DNA from: Grammothele lineata
Lineage: Eukaryota; Basidiomycota; Agaricomycetes; Polyporales; Polyporaceae
Reading direction: 5' to 3'
Length of the DNA stretch: 64,000 bases
Assembly: GCA_002150815.3 (NCBI GenBank)
Contig: NDFF03000011.1
Location: forward strand, 310,001-374,000
The translations under genes were made by a program, and so were the position numbers. The notes under the pieces were generated by a model. It saw only the letters and a program-made list of their open reading frames with translations. It had not been told where the DNA came from and made no database searches. Shown here one piece after another: positions 44,240 through 56,948 of this stretch. The stretch's first letter is position 1. The number at the start of each line of letters is the position of its first letter.

Positions 44240-47218
44240 ATGAAATTCCACCCCGTACGTCTCAATAATGCGTTCCTTTCTTACAAGTGTACTCAAGTCA
44301 TGTCCAGTTCGAAGTGTCCGCCCCGCACATCGTCTATGCCGCTCTCGGCGGCTTTGTCGTGCTAGTGAGTCCACCCCAAATCCTCCTGGCATCCGTGGTC
44401 TCATTCCCTCCGCAGTTCGGCATGTTTTCTCTTTTCATCCGTGAAAAGGTGTGTTTCCTCTGTTCTCCCCCTCCCGCCCTTCGTTCTCAAGCGGCGTATA
44501 GTTGTACATCGGGGAGGCTATCTGGGCGTTTCTCTTCGGTGTCGTCATAGGTGAGCGCCCTTCCTTCAGCCGAGCGGAACTGTTCAGACGAACACACAAA
44601 CAGGTCCCTATGGCGCGAACATATTCGATCCTCGAGGATGGGGAGGCGGTAGCATAGAAGTCACCAACACCATCACACTCGAAGTGAGCAGGGTAGTACT
44701 CGCCATCGGCGTGTTTGCCATTGGTGTCGAACTGCCGAAAGCCTACATGCAACGGCATTGGAAGAGTTTGCTATTCTTGCTGGGTCCTGTCATGACATGG
44801 GTGAGTCACCTTTTGTTTCTGGGAGCGAAACCTTGGCTTGACCTGCTGTGTGCATATAGGGCTGGTTCGTCTCCGGTGCGCTCATATATGCGCTCATTCC
44901 GGGACTAAACTTCCTCTCCTCCTTGGTCGTCGCCGCGTGCCTTACCCCGACGGACCCAATTCTAGCAGCTGCTGTAGTGGGAGGCAAATACGCTGACAAG
45001 CACGTCCCCGCTCACCTTCGCCATCTCCTTGCCGCTGAGAGCGGCTGCAACGATGGCGCTGCATTCCCATTCCTTTTTATCGCATTATATCTCACCATCG
45101 ACAAGACAACTGGTCAAGCCATCTCCGACTGGTTCCTCCTTCTATGGCTCTGTACGTCACTCTCGTCTTCGGCCCGGGAACGCGATAGAGTACTTATTCT
45201 TACCTGAATTCTACCGCGTCTATAGACCAAGTCATCATGGGTTGCACCTTCGGCGCTCTTCTAGGCTTCGGCTTCCGACACCTGATGAAGTTCTGCGAGA
45301 GCCGTGACCTCATCGACCGCCAGTCGTACGTAGCCCAGTACGTCTCGCTCGCGATGCTCACCATCGGCGCCACCACGCTCCTCGGCTCGGACGACCTTCT
45401 GGCCGCGTTTTGTTGCGGTACGGCGTTCGCGTGGGACGGTTTTTTCAACAAGCAGACCGAGGAGTCGGTATTCTCTTCCGTCATCGATCTGCTCTTCAAC
45501 ATCGCTGCCTTCGTCTTTGTGGGCGCTTGGATGCCGTTCAACCAGTTCGCCAACGCGGACCTCACCCTTTCGGTGTGGCGGCTGGTCGTCATTGGAATCC
45601 TCATCATGATTCTACGCCGGCTTCCGATTGTGATAGCTTTGTACAAGTGGATTCCTGACATCAAAACGTTCCGTGAAGCCGTATTTAGTGGCCATTTCGG
45701 CCCCATGGGTATCGGTGCGTTCTTGCAGGGAAAGTTCTGGAGACGGCTCGGAGGAGGCTGACGTGACTTTAGGCGCTGTCTTCATTTCCACCCTCGCGGC
45801 CGAACAACTGCCGGACGCCGAAAGTCCGCCGGAGGGACAGGAGCAGCTGCTAGCAGCCTCGATTCAGCCCATCGTCGCGTTCATGGTGCTTTGCTCCATC
45901 GCGGTGCACGGTCTGTCCATCCCCTTCTTCACCTTCGGACGCCGTGTGCACTCCGTCTCGCGTACGTGGTCGCGCCACGACACCGCGGGCACATGGGGCT
46001 CGCGCCGTCGTTCGATCCTGCCCGAGTGGACGACACAGACGACTATCGTCAGGCCTGGGGAGGCCATCATCGTCAACCGGGATCGCCAGGAAAGCTTGAC
46101 GCCAGTGGAGGGCACGACGTCGTCGTCGGACGAAAAACACGCAGAGGACCAAGCGTTGGGTGAACACGGAGGCGGAAACCCGCCGGATGGAACAGAGACG
46201 GAGCAGGAGTGGAAGGAGGGTCCGCATAAGATCATTGAGCGGCGGCATGGCCCGGGCTCCGAGGTGCGCGTCTCGTGGCTCTATTCTACGCGTATTCGTC
46301 GACCGCTGATCATTTGCTCTCCTTTCCTTACCTTGCTTTGCATTGGCGCGCATATAGGTCGAAGTCGAGGTGCAAAGGAACGCATATGGGACCTCGGAGA
46401 TGACGAGCGAGGTCACGCACGTCGCAGAGGACGCTGCGACGCACTTTGTGAGCGAGGCTCGGGAAAAGCTGCGCCAGGCCCCCGAGGAGCTCGAGCACCT
46501 CCGCCGCGCCGTGCACTCGCCCCTCCACCGCCACGGAGACACCCACGGCACTGGAGGTCCTCACGAGGAAGACGACGAGGGGTGGATGTCGGACCAGAGC
46601 GCGGGCCCCCAGGACCGCGGGCGCACAGGCAGCGGGAGCAGGTCCAGGTCGTCCAGGGCAGGCGTCAAGGTGCCGCGGCCGAAGGTTATCATCTCTCGCC
46701 CGTCCACCACAAGGAAACGCAACTCCACCGCCCGGCGTAGCGCGACGCACACCCAGCGCCCCATCCTCTCTCGCCCACACGCCGACGCCCGCCCGCCCGC
46801 GCACGAAAGCGCGCTCGGGGACAGCACGCCCGAGCAAGGCCCGTCGGGTACGCAGACGCCCGTTACCGGGGACGAACGCGAGGCGCGGGGCCGGAGCGCA
46901 GCGGTGCGCTCGCCCCCAGGGAGCGGGGCCGCGACGCCAAGCCGCGCGCACCTGAGGCTCGCGCACCGGCGCATCGACTCGATCCGCTCGCAGGCGCCGA
47001 GCCGCGAGATGTCGCCCGCGCGCTCGGTGCGCTTCGCGGACGAGGGCCCGGGAACGCCGACGGGCGCGCAGACGCCGAGGCTGGTGAGCCCGACGAGCCC
47101 GACGAGCGAGGCGGAGGGCGAGCAGCTGGGTCAGGGGGAGGATGACTCGCCGAGGAGCGCGGGGGTGAGGTTTAGTCTTCCGGCGGTGCCGCCGTCTGCG
47201 GAGGCGCGCCATGCGTGA
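44240..47218 (+). CDS. Plasma-membrane Na+/H+ antiporter
   Basis: Exons 44240-44254, 44308-44364, 44416-44448, 44502-44550, 44604-44800, 44860-45151, 45226-45714, 45773-46263, 46358-47218; 827 aa. Fungal Nha1/Sod2 family (CPA1), exporting Na+ (and often K+) for protons. Conserved blocks: KLYIGEAIWAFLFGVVIGPYGANIFDPR, VVLAIGVFAIGVELP, ACLTPTDPILAAAVVGG, the ion-binding AESGCNDGAAFPF (Asn-Asp pair), and LGSDDLLAAFCCGTAFAWD. About 12 hydrophobic helices occupy the first 440 residues. A hydrophilic, Ser/Arg/Pro-rich cytoplasmic tail of nearly 400 residues follows, as in other fungal Nha1 proteins. The 15-nt first exon (MKFHP) is supported by the family start but is the least certain part. Symbol withheld because Nha1 and Sod2 names vary. 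Confidence 0.9.
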
Positions 47219-47866
47219 GGGCGAGCGGCGGGGGGAAGCGGAGGGTTTGGGGTTAGAGGTATGGACTGTTGATTCGGTCGTGCTCTGAGTTGTCGAGTTG
47301 TCGTGCTGTGTCGTGATGCTCTCGGTGTCCGGTGTTCGTGTGTCTAGACGGACGGTGCAGGTGCGCTGCTGTTTCCCTCCCGCTGTAGAGTTGATACCAC
47401 ACCTTCCCCTGCCCTCCCACTGCGCTTTACATCCGTCTCGCGCTGTAGATGGAATGTGGCTGATGTGTATTATTTAGCAGTCTCTTTGCTTTTGCTTACT
47501 GGTTCGTTATCATGAGTACACACGCATAGTGCGTGTCCACGTAGCCTCGCATTTAGGCCATGATCTTGTCTCACCCGTATCCGCATAGCCCGCAGTCAGT
47601 GTAACTACAACAATGCATGTGCCACGCATATAGTGAGCTTACGCTCGGACGTTTACAGTCACTCGTCTCTGCCAAGCATGTAACATAATGTACCTGCATT
47701 GGATCTCATTTCCCATTCTCGTCGTTCTTGTCCATCGATCCATCCCCTCTTCCCGTTCCAGTGCATGTGTGCATATGCTGTGCAGGTGAACGTCACGACA
47801 GTCCTTCTAGCCCACCGCGCGTTCCTGACCAACAGCCAAGTCCAACCTACAAGGTTCAAGCCAGCT
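47219..47866. other. Convergent intergenic region, antiporter and oxidoreductase
   Basis: About 650 bp between two convergent stop codons; it holds both 3' ends. No other feature seen. Confidence 0.5.
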
Positions 47867-49968
47867 CTATTCCTTCTTCGTCCTCGTTTCCGGCGCACGC
47901 GAACCCCGCTCGATATGGCTCAGGTCCACCCCCAGCACGCCGAGTGCGCCCCGGAGGACCGCCAAGACGTATAAGAACGCGGCTCCGAGGAGCGGCCCGA
48001 CGCCACTTGCGGCGAGAGCGGCGAACGCGCGCGCGAGCCAGACGACGCGTCGGTCCGGGGTGCGCTCGGCGGGGACGATGGGGAACGGGAGGCGCGAGGG
48101 GCCGAGGGAGGCGGCGGCGCGGAGCCCGGAGGAGAAGCCGTCCTCGTGGAAGCCGTATTTGGTCCAGGCGCCGGCGTAGGAGATGCCCCGTTTGTTTTGG
48201 ATGGTGGGGAGGAGGGACTGGGCGCGGATGGCCTGCGGGAAGGGAAGGGAACGGCGGAAACAGGGCACGGGAACGGTTAGCGTCGAGGGCGGCGTGGGAG
48301 AGGGGGGGGAGAGTACCTCGTCGCTGAAGATGGGATGGTCGTACTTGTATCGCCCGAACTCTAGTTCAGGTTTGGGGGAGAATGGAGGGTTGAGAGTGAC
48401 CAGGACAGGCCCGTGTGCTTTTGTCGGCAGGTGCTGCAACTCGTTCATCCAATCTGTGATTCAACACAGTCAGCGGGTTTCCACGGAAGGGGGATCTGAC
48501 GAACATGTCCTATGGAGGGACACGTTCCTATCAGTATCCGCAGCCTGTTGAGGGAGTAGATGACAGCTCACAGAGAGACTTGGTTGACGTTTGGTAGGTA
48601 CTTCCCATTTGCGTCAGTCACGGACTCAGTGAGGTAGTTCCAACATGACCACGCCGATCGTGCCGCTGGCATGAGAGCTTTGTCGTAGTGGAGCACGGCT
48701 TCATTTCTGTTCCATTTGAACGACTGAAGTACCTTCGTCTCTTCTACAGTCATCCCATCACCCGCATTCAGAATATTGACCGTGGTATCTGAATGACAGG
48801 CCATAATCACATGGTCAAAGGGTAACGTTTCACCGGAATTGGTTGTAAGTTCGACGCGATGTGTACGGTCCGCTGAGTTGGAAACGGGGATGGTCCGTAG
48901 AGCAGTGATCGGGGCGGAGAGGTGTAGTTGGGAGTCGGGTAACCTTGAGATGATTTTCTTCACATATGTGCGGCTGCCATTTATGCTGAGCCAAAGAGTT
49001 GACGACGATCCTGATAATCAGCTCACCTCCCGCCTCGAAGCGTAAGCCACTTCGGCTTTCCTGTGATCTGCAGGAGGTGATGATTGAACATGAATTGCAT
49101 CTAGCGACAGTGCAAGGTCAGCAAACTCAAAGTGCGCCCATGGAAGCTCGACCAACCAGAGTGCGTGCTGGGAAGTCGAGTGCGCATTTATCTGGAGGTG
49201 TACTCCAGACTGCAGCAGTCATAGGCTGGAACAAGGAGTCGTCAGTCCCGAGACGTGAATGTCGACGACATGCTTACAATCAGGTAGTTGTCCCGGAATG
49301 AGTCTGAATAACCATTCTGTTGTAGGTATGTCCCAATGGACAGTTCGGCCTGCGGTCCGTCTCCTTGGTCCTTCATGTCCAGGATGAACTTCTGCGCACA
49401 AGCGTTGAATCGTAGAACGTCGTAGAGCAGTAGCCACATCTCCGGGTCTAGCAGACGCGACGGCTGGCAGAAGACGGTCATGAGGTTGTTCCCAGCCCAC
49501 TCAAATTCGCCTCTGTTTCGCGAGACTGAGAACGTCATCTCTGTCGGCAGGATGCGCTCCGCGAGGTCTGGGAAGATTTTGAGGAAATTGATGAAATTTG
49601 GATATGTGCTGGGGTTGAAGACGATCTGAACGACGCTCAGTAGAACCGGTGTGAGGTGAATTCACAAGAACTCACGAAACCCCTGTGTTATATCCCTCTT
49701 AGTATACGCCCGTCTTACAGACATGTTAAAGAAACAAACTTACGTGTCAACTTCAGCGGATTCCTTGCCGGGAGGCGAATAAGTAACGGTGTTCGCATGA
49801 CCGCCCGGCCGAGAGTCTGCCTCGAAAAGATGGACCTCATGGTCGGTATATTCGTTTAAGAGCTGGAACGAGCGTGAGTGTACGTAGGAACTTCTCGTGG
49901 TCCAAGACTGCACGGACCCATGTTGCGCCCAAGCCGGACACGCCGGAGCCTACTACGGCAACCTTCAT
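47867..49968 (-). CDS. COG2907-type FAD-dependent oxidoreductase with microexons
   Basis: Ten exons on the minus strand: 49918-49968, 49744-49862, 49676-49682 (7 nt), 49278-49625, 49157-49225, 49027-49100, 48572-48973, 48505-48509 (5 nt), 48317-48453, 47867-48232; 525 aa. N-terminal Rossmann fold MKVAVVGSGVSGLGATW, the FAD ribose/adenine contacts HLFEADSRPGGHANTV, then TGFIVFNPSTYPNF, TAAVWSTPPDKCALDFPARTL, HHLLQITGKPKWLTLRGGSRTYVKK, FDHVIMACHSD and RGISYAGAWTKYGFHEDGF. This is the amine-oxidase-like family often paired in bacteria with cyclopropane-fatty-acid synthase; its fungal substrate is unknown, lipid modification being a guess. A hydrophobic C-terminal segment (GPLLGAAFLYVLAVL) may anchor it. 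The two microexons are required to keep the conserved VDTGFIVFN and VSLTYWMNELQ reading frames. Confidence 0.85.
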
Positions 49969-50866
49969 TATCTTTCTTCAAATGTGTCGAGTGTATACGC
50001 GAAGTGGAGTCCTGCCCGGTCCTGCGAGCGGCCGACGTGATCTTGGGTACGCGATATGCGTGTGCGACGAAAGAGTGGACGAGGGCGGGGGCTGCCAGCG
50101 CGCTATCGGGCTTCCCGGCCACGACGTTGATGGCAGCAGCTCGACTGACAACGGCGAAGCCAACGTCATCCCACGCTCTCCGCGGCGCATCATCGCGCGG
50201 CGGCCATGCCTTCTTTTGGCAACCGGCCCGCCTCGTCCCCGAAAGGGCTCATCTCAACCATTGAGTAAGTAGGCTAGCGGAACACGGTTGAACGGTTGTG
50301 AGCCAAAAATGCCACCTATCGCGTGAACATGTGTGGGCTGAGCACCAGCACCAAGCTCAAGTTTCTGTACATGGAACAGTGGCTTGCGCGTACTACAGAA
50401 TGGGTAAGCCTGATGATATCTCATGCTAGTACCACTCACTTACATTATACGGCAGCCCTGTGGTCGGGTTAATAGAGCGTTTTGGGGAATCAAATCAAAT
50501 TGGGACATGTAGAAGGTTTTTTTTGAGGTCCATATCATAGCATACGACATCGACATTTAAGTAGGTGTCATCGCAGAACGGGATTCTGGCAGCATCGATG
50601 GGCGTCTCGAACACGACGCGTCTCGCACCAGCACGTGCACTCATTAAACAGGTCGACGCGTCTCACGTGAAGAGACGCGTCAACAAAACGCGTCAACAGA
50701 GACAAATAATTCATTAAGCGTCTAGCGCCTGGGCGTAGGAGCGCGCGCTTGACCACACATCCCTTCACCCTTCACCTTCCTCTCATCGTTGTCTTCGTCG
50801 TCGCCGGCAGCGTTCGACACGCGTTGTCTGGTCCTCCTTCTACAAATCTCTCGACGGCACCACTCG
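49969..50866. other. Divergent intergenic region, oxidoreductase and Rif1
   Basis: About 900 bp; no gene. The half nearer the Rif1-like gene holds four MCB elements, listed separately. Confidence 0.55.
50616..50693 (+). promoter_or_regulatory. Cluster of four MluI cell-cycle boxes
   Basis: ACGCGT (palindromic) occurs at 50616-50621, 50656-50661, 50675-50680 and 50688-50693, mostly as GACGCGTC, about 175-250 bp upstream of the Rif1-like start codon. Chance would give roughly one site per 4 kb. MBF-type factors bind this site and activate genes at G1/S in fungi. Regulation of this gene by MBF is inference. Confidence 0.75.
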
Positions 50867-53800
50867 ATGAGCCTCCCCACCCCTCCCGGCACGTCTCATA
50901 GAGACGAGAAGGAGAATCGCGTTCCCCGCTTTGGACGCGTCTCATGGTGCGAGACTGCCCAGTACCATGCCATTACCACCAGCCCCCCACGGACCATTTC
51001 TACCAAGGAAAGTGAATCGAGGGCTGGTCCGTCCAGGTCAATCTTGAAGAAGATCGACTATCCAGCCCCATCCCCGCCGGAGCAGGTCAAGGAGGAGACC
51101 CCGGAGCCCGAAGACCCTCTTACGAATTTGACTTACCTCGATCATCCAGTCGAGAAGATCATCGCCCTTGACGCGTCTCTAGGCGAACTCATTCCAGCTT
51201 ATACAAGTCTCGCTGCACGACTGCGCAACTGTCTCGCTGGGAACGCAGACGCGGACGCGTCGTGGCCGCTCTTCCAGCCCCTCAGGAGGCATAGGCAAGC
51301 TTTTGTGGGTGCACTAGTACGCGACATTCGTCAAGTGTTTGTCGATCCTCTCGAGGGCGAAACTTCCGTGTTGGACTCCCCGACTACTCCCATTCATCGA
51401 GAGCCCGCATCCACGTCGAGCCTACCGTCCCCTCGTGACAGCCCTAGGAAGAAGAAGAAGCGAGGCATGAACGAAGAGCAGGTCAAGCGAGCACGGGATC
51501 TCTGCGGTGTATGTCATGCGGCAATCAGGCTGCTGAGCCTGCTGTTCACACTTCCGACGTTATACAACCTTTTTGAGGGTGAGTAGTCAGCGTCTTGTTA
51601 CCGCCGCAGGCGCTTACACCGTACACAGAGGAGCAGCTGGGTTTCATATTCACCCAGGTGCTCGCAATCCCTCTTGCAAAGGAATTGCCGACGCCAAACT
51701 CGCGAAAAACGTGTGCGCTGGCGATATGGCTGATTCAAACACAGCGTCTACCGGCGGAAGTACTTGAGCCTGCGAAAGATCGGATTGCCCACGCGCTACG
51801 CCGCGGCATCGACGGCGAGCTCGGGAAAGAAGGAAAGAAAGGCTCCGCAAGTGACGGACTTAAGGTACGCACCTCAAGCATTGGTGTGACTATATGCGCT
51901 GATCTTGTATTCAGGCCGTCCATGATCTTGCTCTGTACCTGCCGGAGATCTTCGTTCCAGCCTTCGCGCCAATCCTCGGTGCTGTGATGGACAACCTCCT
52001 AGCTCCCACTCTCGTCATGCGTAACCAGGCCTGCCATGCGCTCGGAGGCCTCGCCTTGGCTGCCGCCTCCCTCCCACCCAGCGAGACCCTTACTCAGTTG
52101 TCGACAACCGTGGCGTCTCGTTTAACGAAGTCCTCCGATCTTAGTGTGACAACGCCGACGAAGAAGAAACTCGACTCTAGCCCTTCGAAGGATCCGCTTC
52201 TGATCCGAACGCTACGTACTACACTTCAGGCAACGGAACCGAAGCACGCAGCTCAAGGTCCTGTATGGGCGTACAGCGTCATCTCACACCTGGTTGTCCT
52301 CCTCGGCCCCACGGTCTACCTGCATTCGGAAATCACGCGCACTATCATCGCGTTGTTCTCGTTAGGCATGCGGCACCAGAAGAGTTCCGTTCGTGGCCTT
52401 GGCTGCCTAGCATGGCGCTCCATGATTTGGGCCTTCTTCCGCCCGCCGCACGTCAGACTGACCATTGAAGCTGACTCGGACGGGGAAGACGACTCGGCTA
52501 CGGAAGGCGACCTCGTCGAGGAACGCAAGACGCACCAAGAGGGGCTTCTTGCCGCCTACAAGCTACTCCCCTCCGTCGTCGACATGGGTGCTGGCTCCAA
52601 CATCGTCGGCGCGCTACTGGGTATCGAAGTCCTCGAGGGCATGCAAGTCTTCGGTGCGATACGTGTACTCAAGACGATGAGCCGCAAGGGCGGCCAGCCT
52701 TGCAAGGACGCGATGGACATCGCGCGCCACATGCTCACCTCAGCATGTATGCCAAATGACGCGTCGACAGAGCAGGAATGGAACCACCACAGATTACTGG
52801 TGCCGGACTTCTTCTCCGCGAACCCGGGACTCTTGACGGCGGAGTGGAAGCATTTGTCATCGACGGTGAAGCCTTTACTGGAGCAATGCCCGCAAATCTC
52901 CGACATACGTGGGATGTCGTTAGAGGAAGTCACCAGTCAAGAGCTCTGGCACGAGTTTCTGGGGATCTGGAAGGACGGGCTCTCAGTGCTGAGGCTGTCG
53001 TGGGGCAAGGAAGAGGTTCCAGTAAGTTCCACTTTGGGGAATGTGACGCCCAGGCGCTGACGATCTCGTAGACGGAAGTGCGAGAGATCTGGTTCAGTTT
53101 GCTCAAGTGTCACGCAGGGTCGCTGCTGGGTGAGTTGAAATCACTGTTTTAGCCACATCGTGCAGCATTACTCACTCTGATTATAGACAATGGAGACTTG
53201 GACGGTCTCAGCCAACTGGCAGTGGAAGCCCGCGACGTTCTCATCGGCATTCTCGACGACGAATCTCTGGACTTCACTCTGCGCAAGGAGGATCTCGAGG
53301 ATTTTGCAACATCCCCTATCAAGCCCAGCAGCTCAAAGGGCAAGCGGGGCGTTGACGACCCCCTTCCAGAATCTCGATGGAACTACGCTGTGAAGCTTTT
53401 CCTCGTCCGGGACTTATTCACCATCACTCGCGCGGTCTTCACCCCCGACGTTTTCGCGGAGCTCGCCGAATCGGTCCTACAGTACCTCAACACTCACGAA
53501 GAGTCCCTCTTAGGCGATGTGCAGTGCATTGACGAGGTTCGCGAGCAGTGGGCATGCATGTGCGCTGACGCCGCTTTTGCATGCGACGTTTCGGTCATCC
53601 AGGCGTTCTGGGACAATACCCTCCGCAAGGCCTCACGTGACTCGGATTGGGATGCGGACGTCCGGGCGAGAGTCTGGCAAGCCTTTTGCGATCGTTGGCA
53701 TAATGGCGATGCCAGCGGACAACTCAGCTGGGATGCTGCGGCTGTGCTCTTGTCCGCTCCTTTCTCGGACTCAAGTTGTTGGGATATCGAGGGCGATGAT

Positions 53801-55990
53801 CTGGACCGCTGGGACACCATCCTACGCAGTGCGCTCGACGCTGCCCTCGACCAAGGGATGGACGCCACTAGACTTGTAGACCAGCTCGCGTGCTCCATCG
53901 CTGCGAACCACAGCCCGTCTGCGGCCTCGGCCGTGCGGGTTGCGGACTTGCTCCTCTCGAACGTGGACATCGCGGGCGCACGCCAATTCCCGGCGGAAGC
54001 CATCGAGTTCGCCAACGATACGCTCAACGCCGCTTACCCGCCGGAGCCGAAGAATAAGGTCTTGTGCATGTGGCTCATCCGCTCCATTACACGGATCATC
54101 GACGCCTGCCCGCAAGAGTTGTGCTTGTCCATGCTGGACCTTCTGGCGGACGGTATCAGCACCTGGGTTACGGATGATTACCAGATCTGCTCCGAAGACG
54201 AGTACTCTGCCGATGTAAGTCTCTCATTTTAATACAACATTCGTCCACTCACTCATTACATACGCAGATCCTTCCTCTGTATCAGACTGTCTTGCTCGGC
54301 CTTCAATCGCTGCCGCGGGAAGTGGAAACGCTGCGGAAGTTGGCCCCTATCCTAGTAGCGCCTTTCCGTGTTCGCAAGGATAAGCACACGGGCGCCATCG
54401 AACCGTTCGCGGAGTTTTGGCGCGCCAGTTTCGCTGCGCTTCCGGAACCGCCGGCTGGCTACCCTGCGCAGATACGGCAATGTCTTGCTGCTGTTGAGCA
54501 GGCGCGTTTGGAAGAGCAAGAGGAGGAAGCCAGGGTGGAAGACATGACTGTGCTTCATAGTGATGCAGATAGTCCTCTCTTGGAGGAAGCCCTTCTCGCT
54601 GGCGACGACGCTATGGACGTCGAAGACGAGGAATGCGAAAGCGAGGATGAGGGCTCAGTCGTCATCCCGTCGCCCGACACCCTTGCTCGGATGTCACGCC
54701 CGCCCTCCAGCCCCTTGTCTCCGTCGCCTTGTGCAGCCACATTACCACACGTACCGTCAACGCCAAAATCCAGCCCTCGCGAATGCGCTATCCTCCGTTC
54801 CACTCCCGCTCGACCTCATAAAACCGGTGTCAAGGACCATGTTGGTATCAACGGCTCCTCCCCCCCGAAATTCTCCATTGGCGCTTCCCCTTCCCGTACT
54901 CCGACGACCCCCAAACGCTCACCCGCCAAAGGTAGCGACAAGGAGAATGTGTCCCCGGCCCCGATGCTCGCGACTGTTGCGGAACGCCTCGCCGCGCGTT
55001 CACCCCTTCTGTTAGAATCGATTCTGGGCAAGCGTCCACGATACGACGACACCGAAGATCTTGGGCAGCTGGGCGAAAAAGCGTTGAAGAAGGGACGCCT
55101 TGATGCGTCGCCTCTGGCGCGTTCGGCCTTCTCAAACGTGCTCGTGCACAGGGTCGCACACGATGCTGTTGTTGTGACCAAGGATGTTTCGACCCCCCTG
55201 AAGCCTGGAGTTGACGTTCCCGCCGATGACGACTCGGTCCTTGAAGTTTCGCCGACAGTCGCCTCGCGCAAGCGCAAGGGTGTCTTCGTGGACGCAGTAG
55301 AAGTTCCTCCTCTTCACCGCGTTCTCCGGAACTGGCGCCGCGATAGTCCTGCGAAGCCTTCCGACGCATCCGAGCCGACACCAGAGCCCGAACAGACTAA
55401 GGTCGCAGCAGAGAAGCCAGCGCAGCCTACCATCAGGCGTACACGCTCAGCGACGAAGCTACTCGGGGAACAAGCCTCCTTCGAGAGACTGCCCTACACT
55501 CCGAAGAAGCGCAAGATGAACCGCGCGAAGCAGCTTCGCGAGGAAGCCGCGCAGATGGCCATGTCATCCTCCCCTATGCGTTCCATCAGAGATGCTCCCC
55601 TGTTTGGTAGTGGTAAGTGTAGTAATTTAGATTGCCCCATGAGCGGTGATAGTTTACTGACACTATCTTCGCGCAGACGACTCGATCATGTTGGCATCGC
55701 CTAATATCGCGCCCACCCTCCCTCCGTCGGATGATGATCCTCACATGGGCCAGGTCACGCCTCACCGCCTCGTTTCACCGGCGCTCCGCCGAGTGCAGCA
55801 CGTTGTCTTCAACTCGGACCCACCGAGCGACGACTCGGACATGTCGAACAGCCCGACGCACGAACGCATCATTCATAGAATCGCGCGCCGAGGTGGGGAC
55901 GCTGCCACCCCGAAGCCTACGCCGTTGGGCGTACGCTCGCGCACGTCAAGCATTGCGTCGTCGTCTTCCGAGCCAGGCAGTGATTTATAA
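50867..55990 (+). CDS. RIF1: Rif1-like replication-timing / telomere protein
   Basis: Exons 50867-51578, 51629-51864, 51915-53021, 53072-53129, 53187-54214, 54268-55612, 55677-55990; 1599 aa. Rif1 controls replication timing, telomere length and repair choice by bringing PP1 phosphatase to chromatin. The N-terminal 65 residues carry PP1-docking motifs RVSW (24-27) and SILK (58-61), both typical of Rif1, and a KEN box (15-17). An extended helical-repeat region (about 90-1100, e.g. RNQACHALGGLALAAAS, SVRGLGCLAWRSMIWAFF) fits the Rif1 N-terminal fold. The last 500 residues are disordered, Ser/Pro-rich with basic KRKG and KKRKMNRAKQL patches. I picked the ATG at 50867, the first in frame. Family call rests on architecture and motifs, not on a database match. 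Confidence 0.78.
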
Positions 55991-56948
55991 TATATATGGC
56001 ATTGTCTTTCGAGATGAGACTTCAGAAGTCACAAGTACTCCACCTACGTTCACGCTATGCTCACCCATACTGCACGCATTGCGCATTCGTCTCACGCCAT
56101 AAACCCCGCATTTTTGCTGTCGATAGTTTGTCGTTATGTTCGCAGAACCATAATCCGCCCTCCAATGTAGATTAGACACACCGCTTTCTCTCTGTACTCT
56201 CGATCTCTATGCAATCACATGGGAATTGGACGTCCTGCAGCGTCGTGCGCAGTACCGAGGCTAAGGAAGGGAACATCCATTCTGTGATAGCGAGATTGAG
56301 GAAGCGTCCCAGAAGCGACGTCAGAAAGAAGATCCTGGCGACGGGGGTGAAGGCAGGTGGTCCGCCTGTGGAGCCACTGGCGTTCATCATGGCCCATTAC
56401 ACAGCCACCGCTGCTCATCCGACTCGAGTCCAATCCGATTATCCACCTCAACGGTCTCCCGTCAGAGACAACCACGCGACGCCGCCAAGTGGCTAGTCGC
56501 ACCAATCCCCGCAAGAACGAGATATATGCGAGTATATGAAAATTGAGAAGTCCGAGGATGTTGACTGACAGTCTCTTTCCTCCTCACAGCCTCGCCCCAA
56601 CTTGAACATCGAGGTTGGGCGAGATGCCTATGCGCGCGCGATCCGCGGTGGCCGTCAATTTTGCGTTTTGCTGCATAACCGCCGCGTAATATGTAGCCGG
56701 CGCGGTCGAAGAACGTGCATTGCAACCCGAGAAGAGGCCGACGCTAGAAGCGCCCCGCAAGAGGGTGCGTGATCCATGAAACGGCAGCCGTCTGTCACGA
56801 TATAAAGCACAGTGGAGCACAGAAGGAGCCCCCATTCCTGCTCTGTCCGCTCTTCCCTCCGTCTCTCGTCGTCTTGCTGTCGTCCACACGCCCGCTACCT
56901 ACACTCCTTTTGCCTCACGCCCGCACACGAGGAACATACCCATTCACG
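55991..56948. other. Intergenic Rif1-Kre9-like B
   Basis: About 960 bp. TATAAAG at 56801-56807, 148 bp upstream of the next start codon, is a likely TATA box. Short hydrophobic frames on the minus strand (56172-56390) are not supported. Confidence 0.5.
56801..56807 (+). promoter_or_regulatory. TATA box of Kre9-like gene B
   Basis: TATAAAG, 148 bp upstream of the ATG at 56949, followed by a pyrimidine-rich stretch (56825-56920) typical of fungal transcription start regions. Confidence 0.55.

Noticed and set aside
50616..51260. Further ACGCGT sites inside the Rif1-like coding sequence (near 50934, 51172, 51254)
   Set aside because: They fall within codons of the gene and are not in promoter position, so I did not count them as regulatory.
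56172..56390. Short hydrophobic minus-strand frame after Rif1
   Set aside because: It has no conserved motif, no promoter signal and no spliced extension; probably chance.
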